DNA from: Chelativorans sp. J32
GTDB lineage: Bacteria; Pseudomonadota; Alphaproteobacteria; Rhizobiales; Rhizobiaceae
DNA length: 64,000 bases
Reading direction: 5' to 3'
Assembly: GCF_000518985.1 (NCBI RefSeq)
Contig: NZ_JAEQ01000003.1
Span: 248,001 to 312,000 of the forward strand
Shown: positions 26,504 through 34,909 of the stretch, piece by piece
Position numbering within the stretch: the stretch's first letter is position 1
Layout of the letters: every line of letters starts with the position of its first letter
Translations under genes and position numbers: made by a program
The notes under the pieces: generated by a model
The model's database searches: none
The model's input: only the letters and a program-made list of their open reading frames with translations
What the model was told of the DNA's origin: nothing

Positions 26504-27685
26504 ATGACCGGGACGCGGGACAGCTTGAACGCCTTCGTGGACTATCCGGATGTCGGGGTGCCATCGTCACCCACGGGGCGATTGCGCGCACTCACCTTCG
26601 GGGTGAAGGACATCTTTGACGTTGCCGGTTATCCGACAGGCTGTGGAAATCCGCAGAAGGAGGACGCACGGGCAGCCGCAACCGCTCCTACGATCCAGGC
26701 TCTCCTCGACGCCGGCGCCGTGTTCGCGGGCAAGACCCAGACGGACGAACTTGCGTTTTCCATGATGGGGATGAACGCGCATTTCGCTTCGCCGATAAAT
26801 TCCAGAGCGCTGGAGCGCGTGACCGGCGGTTCCTCTTCCGGGTCGGCGGCTGCCGTGGCGGGGGGGATCGTCGATTTCGCCATCGGCTCGGACACGAACG
26901 GGTCGGTGCGGATCCCGGCATCCTTCTGCGGCCTCATCGGTCTGCGGACCACCCACGGCCGAATCACCATGCAAGGCGCCATGCCGCTTGCTCCCTCCTT
27001 CGATACGCTTGGCTGGTTTGCACGCGATGCCGGCATTTATGAAGCTGTCGGCGAGGTCCTTCTGGGCGAGGATTCCCATCGCGATACTCTGCGCACGCCC
27101 GTTCGGATCTCCGAATTCGAGGCGCGGTTCTTCGGCGGGGCCGAGGAGGATGCCTATGGCGAGATGCTTGGCCGGGTGCTGGATCATTTCGGCAGATCCG
27201 CCGGCTTCATGGCACTTCCGGGGGAAATCGAGGAACTCTACGAGGTCTTCCGGCAGATACAGGCCTACGAAGCCTGGGCTTCCCACGCAGATTTTCTTTC
27301 CGGGCGTGACCGGGAACTCGGGCCAGGCGTCAAGGAGCGCTTCGCCTATGGCCGCTCGATCAGCGAATCAGCCGTTGAGCAGGCGAGGCGGAAACGGCGG
27401 GATTTCCAGGCCGATTTCGCAGCGCTGATGCGTCCGGACATGGTTGTGGTGATGCCGACGCAGCCCTCGGCCGCGCCGCTGAAAATCTCCACGTTGGAGG
27501 AACAGGAAAGCTACAGGCACAAGGGTCTGGCCTTGACCTCGATGGCAGGTCTCCTCGGTTGGCCACAAATCTCGATACCTTTGGGTGAGGTTCATGGCGC
27601 GCCTTTCGGCATCTCCCTTCTCGGGCCGGCCGGCAGCGACCGCCAGCTCATCCGGCTCGCCACAGAAATTCTCGCTGGCGTGTAA
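26504..27685 (+). CDS. Amidase (amidase-signature family)
   Basis: A 393-residue hydrolase with the Ser-cisSer-Lys triad visible: lysine in FGVKDIFDVAGYPTGCG, the cis-serine and neighbours in TGGSSSGSAAAVAGGIVDF and the nucleophile in GSDTNGSVRIPASFCGLIG. Members hydrolyse aliphatic or aromatic amides, indole-acetamide or allophanate; length near 390 fits small amidases. The substrate is not predictable. A LysR-type regulator starts two bases after its stop and probably responds to the substrate or product. Confidence 0.9.
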   Translation: MTGTRDSLNAFVDYPDVGVPSSPTGRLRALTFGVKDIFDVAGYPTGCGNPQKEDARAAATAPTIQALLDAGAVFAGKTQTDELAFSMMGMNAHFASPINSRALERVTGGSSSGSAAAVAGGIVDFAIGSDTNGSVRIPASFCGLIGLRTTHGRITMQGAMPLAPSFDTLGWFARDAGIYEAVGEVLLGEDSHRDTLRTPVRISEFEARFFGGAEEDAYGEMLGRVLDHFGRSAGFMALPGEIEELYEVFRQIQAYEAWASHADFLSGRDRELGPGVKERFAYGRSISESAVEQARRKRRDFQADFAALMRPDMVVVMPTQPSAAPLKISTLEEQESYRHKGLALTSMAGLLGWPQISIPLGEVHGAPFGISLLGPAGSDRQLIRLATEILAGV

Positions 27686-27687
27686 AT

Positions 27688-28596
27688 ATGGATACGCTCA
27701 CGCGCATGCGCGCTTTCATCCAAGTCGCGGAAGCGGAAGGATTTTCAGCCGCTGCGCGGAGGTCCGGCCGGTCGAAGGCGCTGCTTTCCAAATATGTGCG
27801 GGAACTCGAAGACGAATTGGGCGCGCTGCTGCTCAATCGCACGACGCGGAAGTTTTCGCTCACCGAGGCGGGCCAGCTCTATTACCAGCGTGCGCTGGAA
27901 CTCGTGCGTGAGATCGACACGCTTTCGGAAACGGTTCGGGAATCGGCGAGCGGGGTCAGTGGTCGCATAAAATTGTCTGCGCCGCGCACCTTCGCGGACG
28001 CGCCGATCGGGCAGTCGCTGATCGATTTCGCCATCGCCCATCCTGAGATCACTCTCGATATTGATCTGAACGACCGTATTGTGGACCTGGTCGAAGAGGG
28101 GTTCGACCTTGCCATACGAATCACGAAGCTGAATGATTCTTCGCTCATTGCGCGGCGGCTCGCGCCGTTCCGTATGCCTGTCTGCGCCTCGCCGGCGCTG
28201 ATCGAAAGATATGGACTGCCGACGCATCCGCGCGATCTGCAGAAGCTGCCCTGCATCATCGATACGAACGGCCGCTTTCGCCATAACTGGCCGTTTCAGG
28301 CGGACGGTGTGCCAATTACCGTGCCCGTTTCCGGCCGCATCGAGGCCAACAGCCCCTTGGCAGTTCGTGCGGCAGCAGTGGCGGGCATCGGCTTTGCCTT
28401 CGTACCGGATTTCATTGCCCTGCCGGAGCTTAGGGCTGGCAGGCTTGTTACCGTTCTGGATGATTTCATCACCGATGGGGCGGGCATTTTCGCTGTCTAT
28501 CCGCACCGGCGCTATCTGCCGGCCAAAGTGCGAGCGCTGGTCGATTTTCTCGCGCAATGGCTCAAGGAGAATTGCGGTCCCGAGACGGAGCTTTAA
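27688..28596 (+). CDS. LysR-type transcriptional regulator
   Basis: A 302-residue regulator. The N-terminal winged helix-turn-helix has MRAFIQVAEAEGFSAAARRSGRSKALLSKYVRELEDELGALLLNRTTRKFSLTEAG in pieces matching the LysR pattern; the substrate-binding domain follows (about 90-295) with SGRIKLSAPRTF and RIEANSPLAVRAAAVAGIGFAFVPDF. This is the CrgA/PA2206-like subgroup by overall look. It starts two bases after the amidase stop and is probably cotranscribed with it, unlike the more common divergent arrangement. Confidence 0.9.
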   Translation: MDTLTRMRAFIQVAEAEGFSAAARRSGRSKALLSKYVRELEDELGALLLNRTTRKFSLTEAGQLYYQRALELVREIDTLSETVRESASGVSGRIKLSAPRTFADAPIGQSLIDFAIAHPEITLDIDLNDRIVDLVEEGFDLAIRITKLNDSSLIARRLAPFRMPVCASPALIERYGLPTHPRDLQKLPCIIDTNGRFRHNWPFQADGVPITVPVSGRIEANSPLAVRAAAVAGIGFAFVPDFIALPELRAGRLVTVLDDFITDGAGIFAVYPHRRYLPAKVRALVDFLAQWLKENCGPETEL

Positions 28597-28652
28597 TAAG
28601 TCCCAATTTCGCCGGGATCATTTGCACAAATCTGGATACAAAGAAGCGAGGG

Positions 28653-29318
28653 ATGTCCAGCATGCGGGGTAGGACGAGGAAAGCGGCGCTGGCCGGGGCC
28701 GCCGGACTGTTTATTTGCGCCTCACAAGCATCGGCTCATCCGCATGTTTTCGCGGAGGCGCGGCTGGACGTGGCCATCGGGCCGGATCGCAAGGTGGAAG
28801 CCTTGCGCCATGTTTGGCGTTTCGACGATCTCTTTTCCAGCACAGTTCTCGTCGAGTTCGACAAGAACAAGGATCTGCAGCTCGATGAAGAGGAGCTGAA
28901 AGACGTGGCGAGCGTGGTTCATGACTCGCTCGCCGATTACAATTACTTTCAGGTCGTCAGCGCCAATGGCCGCGATGTGGCCATGGAGGCTCCGGCCGAG
29001 ATGATAGCGGATTTCACCGACAACCAGCTGATCCTTCTCTTCGAATCGAAGCCCAAGGACCCGCTGGAACTCAAAGGGAAGGTAGATTTTGGCGTCTACG
29101 ATCCGACCTTCTACACCGCGATCGACTTCACCGAGGACGAATATCTTGCGGTCGAGAACCTGCCGCAGGACTGCAAGAGCACCGTTGTCCGGCCTGATCC
29201 GGATGACGCTATCGCGCAGAACCAGGCGACGCTGACGGAAGCCTTTTTCAACGACCCGACCGGCAACGATCTCAGCAAGATCTTCGCGACCAAGCTCGAG
29301 CTCACGTGCAACGGTTAG
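28653..29318 (+). CDS. DUF1007 family exported protein
   Basis: A 221-residue protein with a signal peptide ending ASQASAHP. The mature N terminus HPHVFAEARLDV starts with a metal-binding-like His-x-His, as in other DUF1007 proteins, and DKNKDLQLDEEELKDV resembles an EF-hand-like acidic loop. Family members are found beside NicO/RcnA-type nickel-cobalt permeases and are thought to be periplasmic metal-handling partners. The following nicO-like gene starts two bases after its stop. Two ATGs (28653 and 28662) compete; the second has the better distance from GAGGG. The open frame upstream overlaps lysR and is ignored. Confidence 0.82.
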   Translation: MSSMRGRTRKAALAGAAGLFICASQASAHPHVFAEARLDVAIGPDRKVEALRHVWRFDDLFSSTVLVEFDKNKDLQLDEEELKDVASVVHDSLADYNYFQVVSANGRDVAMEAPAEMIADFTDNQLILLFESKPKDPLELKGKVDFGVYDPTFYTAIDFTEDEYLAVENLPQDCKSTVVRPDPDDAIAQNQATLTEAFFNDPTGNDLSKIFATKLELTCNG

Positions 29319-29320
29319 CC

Positions 29321-30379
29321 ATGACGAAGCACTTGGATATCACCGCAAAAATTTTCTTCATCATAACCGCATTCGCTATCCTCCTTGCGCCCGCTTATGC
29401 GCAAAGTTCGCTCGGCATCGGTACGGCAGAACCTTCGATCGCGCCCGTCGGGCCCTTTGCGGGCCTTCTGCAGTGGGTAAATGCCGAGCAGCAGAGTTTC
29501 TACCGCTCGCTGACGGGCGCCTTGAAGGCGATGAGAGACGACGGCTCGCAGCTTTGGGTCCTCGTCGGCCTGTCCTTCGCCTATGGCGTCTTCCACGCGG
29601 CGGGCCCGGGCCATGGCAAGGCGGTGATCTCTTCCTACATGCTGGCCAACGAAGTGGCGCTGAGACGCGGGGTGGTCCTTTCTTTTGCCTCTGCCATTCT
29701 CCAGGCCGTTACCGCGATTGTCCTGATGGCCGCCGTGTTCCTGCTTCTCAGAGGCACGTCAATCTCCATGACGGATGCCACATGGTTTCTGGAGACGGTC
29801 AGCTTTGCCCTGATCGCCGCCTTCGGCGCCTGGCTCCTGTGGCGCAAGCTTAGTCCGCTCGTCCAGCGCAGGAGGGGTCGGCCCATGCACAGCCTTTCCG
29901 CCGCGCATGCGGGCGAGCATCACCATCATGACCATGACCATGGGCATCACCATTGCCATGGTCACGATCACGGGCATCATCATCACCACGCCGCAGGCGA
30001 GGTCTGCTCTTCCTGCGGCCATTCGCACGCGCCCGATCCTTCCCGCCTTGCGGGCGACCGGCTTGACTGGCGCAGCGCCTGGTCGGCGGTGGCGGCTGTG
30101 GGCATGCGGCCCTGTTCGGGAGCACTGATCGTGCTCACCTTTTCCTTCCTCAACGCGCTCTGGCTGGGTGGGATTGTTTCCGTCTTCGCGATGGCACTCG
30201 GCACCGCGATCACCGTGTCGCTACTGGCGACGCTGGCGGTCTCCGCGAAAAATTGGGCCGTGGCTCTCTCCGGCGGTGGTGCTTGGAGCACCCGCATTCA
30301 CAACGGGATCGAAATCGCCGGTGCGCTGATGGTGCTTGTCCTCGGCCTGGTGCTGTTGGCGGCAAGCCTCTCGGCCTGA
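29321..30379 (+). CDS. NicO/RcnA-family nickel/cobalt transporter
   Basis: A 352-residue membrane protein with six to eight helices. Diagnostic segments are FHAAGPGHGKAVISSYMLA in the first half and GMRPCSGALIVLTFSFLNALWLGGI in the second. Between them is a strongly His-rich cytoplasmic or periplasmic loop (about residues 195-245, with many HxH and HDH repeats and paired cysteines in VCSSCGHSH), expected to bind Ni, Co or Zn. Relatives either export Ni/Co (RcnA) or import them. With the upstream DUF1007 gene it forms a two-gene operon. Direction of transport is not predictable from sequence. Confidence 0.88.
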   Translation: MTKHLDITAKIFFIITAFAILLAPAYAQSSLGIGTAEPSIAPVGPFAGLLQWVNAEQQSFYRSLTGALKAMRDDGSQLWVLVGLSFAYGVFHAAGPGHGKAVISSYMLANEVALRRGVVLSFASAILQAVTAIVLMAAVFLLLRGTSISMTDATWFLETVSFALIAAFGAWLLWRKLSPLVQRRRGRPMHSLSAAHAGEHHHHDHDHGHHHCHGHDHGHHHHHAAGEVCSSCGHSHAPDPSRLAGDRLDWRSAWSAVAAVGMRPCSGALIVLTFSFLNALWLGGIVSVFAMALGTAITVSLLATLAVSAKNWAVALSGGGAWSTRIHNGIEIAGALMVLVLGLVLLAASLSA

Positions 30380-30383
30380 GCGT

Positions 30384-30665
30384 TCAGATCACCTGGCTCA
30401 ATTGCATGGCAACCATCATGTCGCCATCGACCTTGAGCTTTCCCTGCATGAAGGCGGACGTCGGGTCGAGCTCGCCGGCAATCATCGCTGCCAGGTCATC
30501 CTTGCTGACGCTGATCACACAGTCGGCCGGGCCATCGCTTGTGGAGACGGTGCTGTCCTGGATCAGGACCACCCCGTCCGCCCCGCAGTCGAACTTGACC
30601 GAACTGTCAAAGCCAGATCCAGAGAAGCGTTCGCGGATTTTACCGGCGATTTCATCCATCGTCAT
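30384..30665 (-). CDS. SCP2 sterol-binding domain protein
   Basis: A 93-residue stand-alone SCP2 domain: MTMDEIAGKIRERFSGSGFD, DCVISVSKDDLAAMIAGELDP and the closing FMQGKLKVDGDMMVAMQLSQ. Such proteins bind lipids or acyl chains in a hydrophobic tunnel. AAGGAG precedes the chosen ATG. A palindromic TTACGTTTACGTCAA about 70 bases upstream resembles the operator of LiuR/FadR-like regulators of branched-chain and fatty-acid catabolism. It converges on the NicO gene with four bases between stops. Confidence 0.85.
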   Translation of the reverse strand: MTMDEIAGKIRERFSGSGFDSSVKFDCGADGVVLIQDSTVSTSDGPADCVISVSKDDLAAMIAGELDPTSAFMQGKLKVDGDMMVAMQLSQVI

Positions 30666-30734
30666 GAACTGCTCCTTGGCAATGGCTGGCTGTCGTGACG
30701 GCGACAATCCTATGCGTCAACTGTTACGGATGAA

Positions 30735-30749
30735 TTACGTTTACGTCAA
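30735..30749. promoter_or_regulatory. LiuR-like operator upstream of the SCP2 gene
   Basis: TTACGTTTACGTCAA is a near palindrome close to the TTTACGTwAACGTAAA consensus known for the MerR-family regulator LiuR, which controls branched-chain amino-acid and acyl-CoA degradation in Proteobacteria. It lies 70 bases before the SCP2 start. Recognition is from memory of the motif; no LiuR gene is in the window. Confidence 0.45.
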
Positions 30750-30787
30750 CGTTGCTAGGTGGCAAGCCGGTACACACCCAAATAATT

Positions 30788-31789
30788 TCAGGCCACCACT
30801 TTCCCCTCCGAATCGAAGCGATAGATGCGCTGGCGCTGGGGTGTGGCAAAGAGGATGTCGTCCGGTGCGAACTGATGCTCGCCGAAAAGCCGCGCGGTGA
30901 TAAGTCCGGCCTTCTCGGTATCGAGATAGAGGATCGTGTCCGCGCCCAGATGCTCCACATGCAGGACGATGCCTTTCCAGTCGCCCGAGGCGGGATCGAC
31001 GGTTATGTGCTCTGGCCGCACGCCAAGGGTGCTCGCCCCTGACTCCCCTAGCCGTTCCGCTTCGATGAAGTTCATTTTGGGCGATCCGATGAACCCTGCC
31101 ACAAAGAGATTTGCCGGGCGGTTGTAGAGGTCCATTGGCGTGCCGATCTGCTCGACGCGGCCGGCGTTCAGGATCACGATGCGGTTGGCAAGCGTCATCG
31201 CTTCGACCTGGTCGTGCGTGACATAGATCATCGTGGCCTTTAGTTCGCGATGAAGTTTTGCGATTTCCAGGCGCGTGTTCACGCGAAGCGCCGCGTCGAG
31301 ATTGGAAAGCGGCTCGTCGAAGAGGAAGAGCTTCGGATTGCGCACGATGGCGCGCCCGATGGCAACGCGCTGGCGCTGGCCGCCTGAGAGCTCGGCAGGG
31401 CGGCGATCCAGATATTCGTCAAGGCCGAGCATCTTGGATGCGGTGGCCACACGCGCTTTGATCTCTTCTCTTGGGCGGCCGGCCTGCTTCAAGCCAAGGC
31501 CCATATTGTCGCGTGCGTTGAGGTGGGGATAAAGGGCGTAGCTCTGGAAAACCATGGCGATGCCGCGTTTGGCAGGCGGCACGTTGTCCACCGGCTGTCC
31601 GTCGATCAGCACTTTGCCGGAGGTGGCGTCTTCAAGCCCTGCGATGACGCGGAGCAGGGTTGATTTCCCGCAGCCTGAGGGACCGACGAAGATGACGAAT
31701 TCGCCATCCCGGACGTCGAGATCGATGCCCTTCAGCACCTCGACGCTGCCGAAAGATTTGCGGATGTTTTCGAGCGTCAGCGAACCCAA
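30788..31789 (-). CDS. Sugar ABC transporter ATP-binding protein (UgpC/MsmK type)
   Basis: A 333-residue ATPase. Walker A is GPSGCGKSTLL, signature LSGGQRQRVAIGRAIV, Walker B LFLFDEPLSNLDA, with the CUT1-type C-terminal regulatory domain (about 235-330; LGVRPEHITVDPASGDWKG). The start is a TTG preceded by GAGG at seven bases; no ATG fits. It is the last gene of a five-gene operon with one binding protein, two permeases and a dehydrogenase, seven bases after the dehydrogenase stop. It energises uptake of an unidentified carbohydrate. Confidence 0.93.
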   Translation of the reverse strand: MGSLTLENIRKSFGSVEVLKGIDLDVRDGEFVIFVGPSGCGKSTLLRVIAGLEDATSGKVLIDGQPVDNVPPAKRGIAMVFQSYALYPHLNARDNMGLGLKQAGRPREEIKARVATASKMLGLDEYLDRRPAELSGGQRQRVAIGRAIVRNPKLFLFDEPLSNLDAALRVNTRLEIAKLHRELKATMIYVTHDQVEAMTLANRIVILNAGRVEQIGTPMDLYNRPANLFVAGFIGSPKMNFIEAERLGESGASTLGVRPEHITVDPASGDWKGIVLHVEHLGADTILYLDTEKAGLITARLFGEHQFAPDDILFATPQRQRIYRFDSEGKVVA

Positions 31790-31796
31790 AGTGTCC

Positions 31797-32855
31797 TCAC
31801 AATTTCACGGCGCGCCCGGTGCGCACGCTTTCGTCGGCGGCAAGGCAGATCTTCAGCGACTGCACCGCATCTTCCATGTGGCGGGTAAGGTCCAGGTCCT
31901 CCCGGATCGCCTTTAAGAGAAAAGCCTGCTCGCGCTCGCAAAGCTCCTGGTGGCCAGGCTCACCTTCCATTCGCAGGATCTCGTCGGGTGCGGCGAAGCG
32001 GCCGTCCGCTCCACGCTGCGCGCGATGCACGCGAATGGTGGCGGTCTTGGTGTGCGTGTCGATGTCGTCGGACTTGGCGCCCTCGTCCATGACGATGGAA
32101 ACGCTGCCCTTGGGCGACATGATGTCTTTCACGAAGAAGGCCGTCTCCGAGATCATTGGCCCCCAGGCTGCCTCGTACCAGCCGACCGAGCCGTCATCGA
32201 ACAGAACCTGCAGGTGGCCGTAATTGTACATATCGGCCGCGATCTCGTCGGAGAGCCGCAGGCCCATGCCGCGCACCTCAACGGGCTTGGCGTCGGTGAT
32301 TTGGCACATGACATCCACATAGTGCACGCCGCAGTCGACGATGGGGGAGGTGGTCTGCATGAGCTGCTTGTGCGTCTCCCAGGTCGGGCCGCTAGACTGC
32401 TGGTTCAGGTTCATGCGGAAGACATAGGGGCCGCCCAGCGCGCGGGCCTCGGCGATCAGCTTCTGCCAGGAAGGGTGGTGGCGCAGGATGTAGCCCACAA
32501 CGAGCTTCCGGCCGTTCGCCTTCGCCGCCGCCACGACGCGCTCGGCATCCTTCACCGTGGTCGCCAGAGGCTTCTCCACGAAGACATGCGCGCCCGCCTC
32601 CAGTGCCATCACGGCATAATCGGCGTGGCTGTCGGAATAGGTATTGATGGAAACAGCATCAGGCAGCTCGCGTTTCAACGCCCCCTCGAAGGAGCGTTCG
32701 ACCGTGTAGCCGGAAAGCTCGCCATCGAGATCCACGGCTGAACGGTTGACGAGGGCCGCGATCTCGAAACCGGGATTGCGGTGATAGGCGAGCGCATGGC
32801 TGCGTCCCATATTGCCGAGGCCGGCAACGACCACGCGCAGCTGCTTTTCGCTCAT
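31797..32855 (-). CDS. Gfo/Idh/MocA-family oxidoreductase
   Basis: A 352-residue NAD(P)-dependent sugar dehydrogenase-like protein. The Rossmann motif is VVAGLGNMGRSHALAYHRNPGF, the conserved EKPLATTVKDAERV contains the catalytic-region lysine of the family, and DCGVHYVDVMCQI is the usual aspartate-histidine segment. It sits inside the ABC importer operon, overlapping the upstream permease by four bases, so it probably oxidises or epimerises the imported sugar. Substrate is not predictable; inositols, amino sugars and oligosaccharides are all known for the family. Confidence 0.9.
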   Translation of the reverse strand: MSEKQLRVVVAGLGNMGRSHALAYHRNPGFEIAALVNRSAVDLDGELSGYTVERSFEGALKRELPDAVSINTYSDSHADYAVMALEAGAHVFVEKPLATTVKDAERVVAAAKANGRKLVVGYILRHHPSWQKLIAEARALGGPYVFRMNLNQQSSGPTWETHKQLMQTTSPIVDCGVHYVDVMCQITDAKPVEVRGMGLRLSDEIAADMYNYGHLQVLFDDGSVGWYEAAWGPMISETAFFVKDIMSPKGSVSIVMDEGAKSDDIDTHTKTATIRVHRAQRGADGRFAAPDEILRMEGEPGHQELCEREQAFLLKAIREDLDLTRHMEDAVQSLKICLAADESVRTGRAVKL

Positions 32856-33691
32856 TTGACGGCTCCTGCTGTGATCCCGCGGATGAGCTGGCGGGAGAAG
32901 ATGAGGTAGAGGATGAGGACGGGCAGTATCGCCAGCGAAAGCGCGGCGAGGACCGCATTCCAGTTGGTGACGAACTGACCCAGGAAGATCTGCGCCCCGA
33001 GCGTGATGGTCTTCGTGGATTCTGCGGGGGCCAGGATCAGCGGGAACCAGAGATCGTTCCAGATCGGGATCATCGTGAAGACTGCGACCGTAGCCATGGC
33101 CGGGCGAACCAGCGGCAGAACGAGGCGGAAGAAGATGCGGTATTCCGAAAGGCCGTCGATGCGACCGGCATTCTTCAGGTCGTCGGAGACCTGTTTCATG
33201 AATTCGGAGAGGATGAAGACGGCAAGCGGAAGCCCTTGCGCCGTATAGACCAGAATCAGTGCGGTAAGGGTGTTGACGAGGCCGCTTGCCACCATGAGTT
33301 GGAGGATAGCGACCGTGCCCAGCCGGATCGGGATCATGATACCCAGCGCAAGGTAAAGACCCATGAGCGTGTTGCCGCGAAAGCGATATTCGGCCAGCGC
33401 GAAGGCGGCCATGGCGCCGAACAGGAGAACGAAGAAGAGCGAGGCAACCGTGACGATCAGGCTGTTCTGGAAATAGAGGAAGAAATCGCCCTGGGCGAGC
33501 ACGGTCTGATAGCCGATCAGGCTGAAGCTCTTTTCGTCGGGGAAGGCGAGGGGAGAGCGGAAGATCGCCTGGCGCGTCTTGAACGAGTTGATAATGATGA
33601 CGATGACCGGGAACAGTGCGATCGCCGTATAGGTGATGAGCGCTGCATGGGCCGCAACGCTGCGCCAGGGGGAATGGCGGGCCTTGCTCAT
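32852..33691 (-). CDS. Carbohydrate ABC transporter permease (MalG type)
   Basis: A 279-residue permease with six helices and the EAA coupling loop as NAGRIDGLSEYRIFFRLVLPLVRPAM, then IPIWNDLWFPLILAP, diagnostic for CUT1 MalG-like subunits. GAGGCG precedes the ATG. It is seven bases from the upstream permease gene and overlaps the dehydrogenase start, consistent with one mRNA. Confidence 0.93.
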   Translation of the reverse strand: MSKARHSPWRSVAAHAALITYTAIALFPVIVIIINSFKTRQAIFRSPLAFPDEKSFSLIGYQTVLAQGDFFLYFQNSLIVTVASLFFVLLFGAMAAFALAEYRFRGNTLMGLYLALGIMIPIRLGTVAILQLMVASGLVNTLTALILVYTAQGLPLAVFILSEFMKQVSDDLKNAGRIDGLSEYRIFFRLVLPLVRPAMATVAVFTMIPIWNDLWFPLILAPAESTKTITLGAQIFLGQFVTNWNAVLAALSLAILPVLILYLIFSRQLIRGITAGAVK

Positions 33692-33698
33692 CTTCGCC

Positions 33699-34619
33699 TC
33701 AAAACTGATAGCGGCGCAGCCGCGTCTGGATGGCGAAGAGATAGAGGCAGACGCCTGCCAGGATGATGAAGAACATCATGGAGGCGATTGTCGCCCCCAT
33801 ATTCGGATCGCCGATCTGCAGCTGGAAACCGAAAAAGGTGCGGTAAAGGAACGTGCCCAAAATGTCCGTCGAGAAATTCGGGCCCGCAAGTGCGCCCTGG
33901 CTCGAATAGATCAGGTCGAAGGCGTTGAAGTTGCCGACGAAAGTGAGCACCGAAATAATGCCGATCGAGGGCAGGATAAGCGGCAGCTTGATCTTCCAGA
34001 ACTGCGCCATTCCGGTGATGCCGTCGCATTCGGCCGCTTCCAGGATCTCGTCGGGTATGGAAAGCAGCGCTGCGTAGATCAGCATCATGGGAATGCCCAC
34101 GAACTGCCAGACGGAAATAAGCCCGAGCGTCGTCAGCGCATATTCCTCCTTGCCAAGCCAGGGAGCAAACAGGCTCTTCAAGCCGACAAGATCGAGCAGG
34201 CCCGGCGCGACGCCCCAAATGGGACTGAGGAGCAGTTTCCATACGAAGCCGACTATGACGAAGGAGAGAATGGTCGGCACGAAGATCGCCGTGCGGTAGA
34301 AGCCGCGCAGGCGCAGGCGCGGATTGGACAGGAGGGCGGCGAGCAGGATGCCAATAGGGTTCTGCACCAGCATGTGGATGATAAAGAACCAGACATTGTT
34401 CCACAGTGCGTTCCAGAAGCTCGAAGACCAGCGGGGATCGCCGAGAAGTGTCCGGAAATTCTCCAGCCCGACGAAAACCTGTCCCCCCGAGGTACCGCGG
34501 AACAGCGAAAGCTGAAGCGTGCCGAAAAGCGGCAGGATCATCACGATGGTATAAACGAGAAGCGCCGGCGCCAGGAACACGGCGATGTGCCAGCGGATCG
34601 GCCTTTTGTGCGCTAGCAT
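33699..34619 (-). CDS. Carbohydrate ABC transporter permease (MalF type)
   Basis: A 306-residue permease with six to seven helices and the EAA loop as EAAECDGITGMAQFWKIKLPLILPSI. The N-terminal VFLAPALLVYTIVMILPLFGTLQLSLF is typical of MalF-like CUT1 subunits. It pairs with the downstream MalG-type subunit. A 290-base gap with a palindromic repeat separates it from the binding-protein gene upstream, a common site for mRNA processing that leaves the binding protein more abundant. Confidence 0.93.
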   Translation of the reverse strand: MLAHKRPIRWHIAVFLAPALLVYTIVMILPLFGTLQLSLFRGTSGGQVFVGLENFRTLLGDPRWSSSFWNALWNNVWFFIIHMLVQNPIGILLAALLSNPRLRLRGFYRTAIFVPTILSFVIVGFVWKLLLSPIWGVAPGLLDLVGLKSLFAPWLGKEEYALTTLGLISVWQFVGIPMMLIYAALLSIPDEILEAAECDGITGMAQFWKIKLPLILPSIGIISVLTFVGNFNAFDLIYSSQGALAGPNFSTDILGTFLYRTFFGFQLQIGDPNMGATIASMMFFIILAGVCLYLFAIQTRLRRYQF

Positions 34620-34680
34620 GAGTTACGCCCGGTTAAGCCCAACTGGTTGTCCCATCCGCGTTCACCACCCCTCTCTTACA

Positions 34681-34869
34681 TTCCAAGGACTTAGCTTTGC
34701 TAAGCCCAGGAATTGTTTCTCCCGGCCAAGGGGAGATAAGGCGCGCCGCGCGGTCGCTACTGCAAATCGCCAACATTGGTGATTGTCGGCAAAAGCCCGA
34801 TGCGGCGCATCTCCCCCTGACGGGGGAGAAAGAGATCACAACGCCCTAGCCGAAAGCTAAGTGTTGGAA
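34681..34869. repeat. Palindromic intergenic repeat with terminal inverted repeats
   Basis: A 189-base element inside the sugar-importer operon. Its ends are inverted copies, TTCCAAGGACTTAGCTTT (34681-34698) and, on the other strand, TTCCAACACTTAGCTTT (34853-34869). A second inner inverted pair begins TTTCTCCC and ends GGAGAT (34716-34737 and 34809-34831). The layout is that of a non-coding rhizobial palindromic repeat or MITE. On RNA it would fold into one long hairpin, probably modulating read-through from the binding-protein gene. No target-site duplication was established. Confidence 0.6.
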
Positions 34870-34909
34870 ATCGCAAGAGAGGGACTGATTGGCTCCCGAT
34901 CGCGAATTC

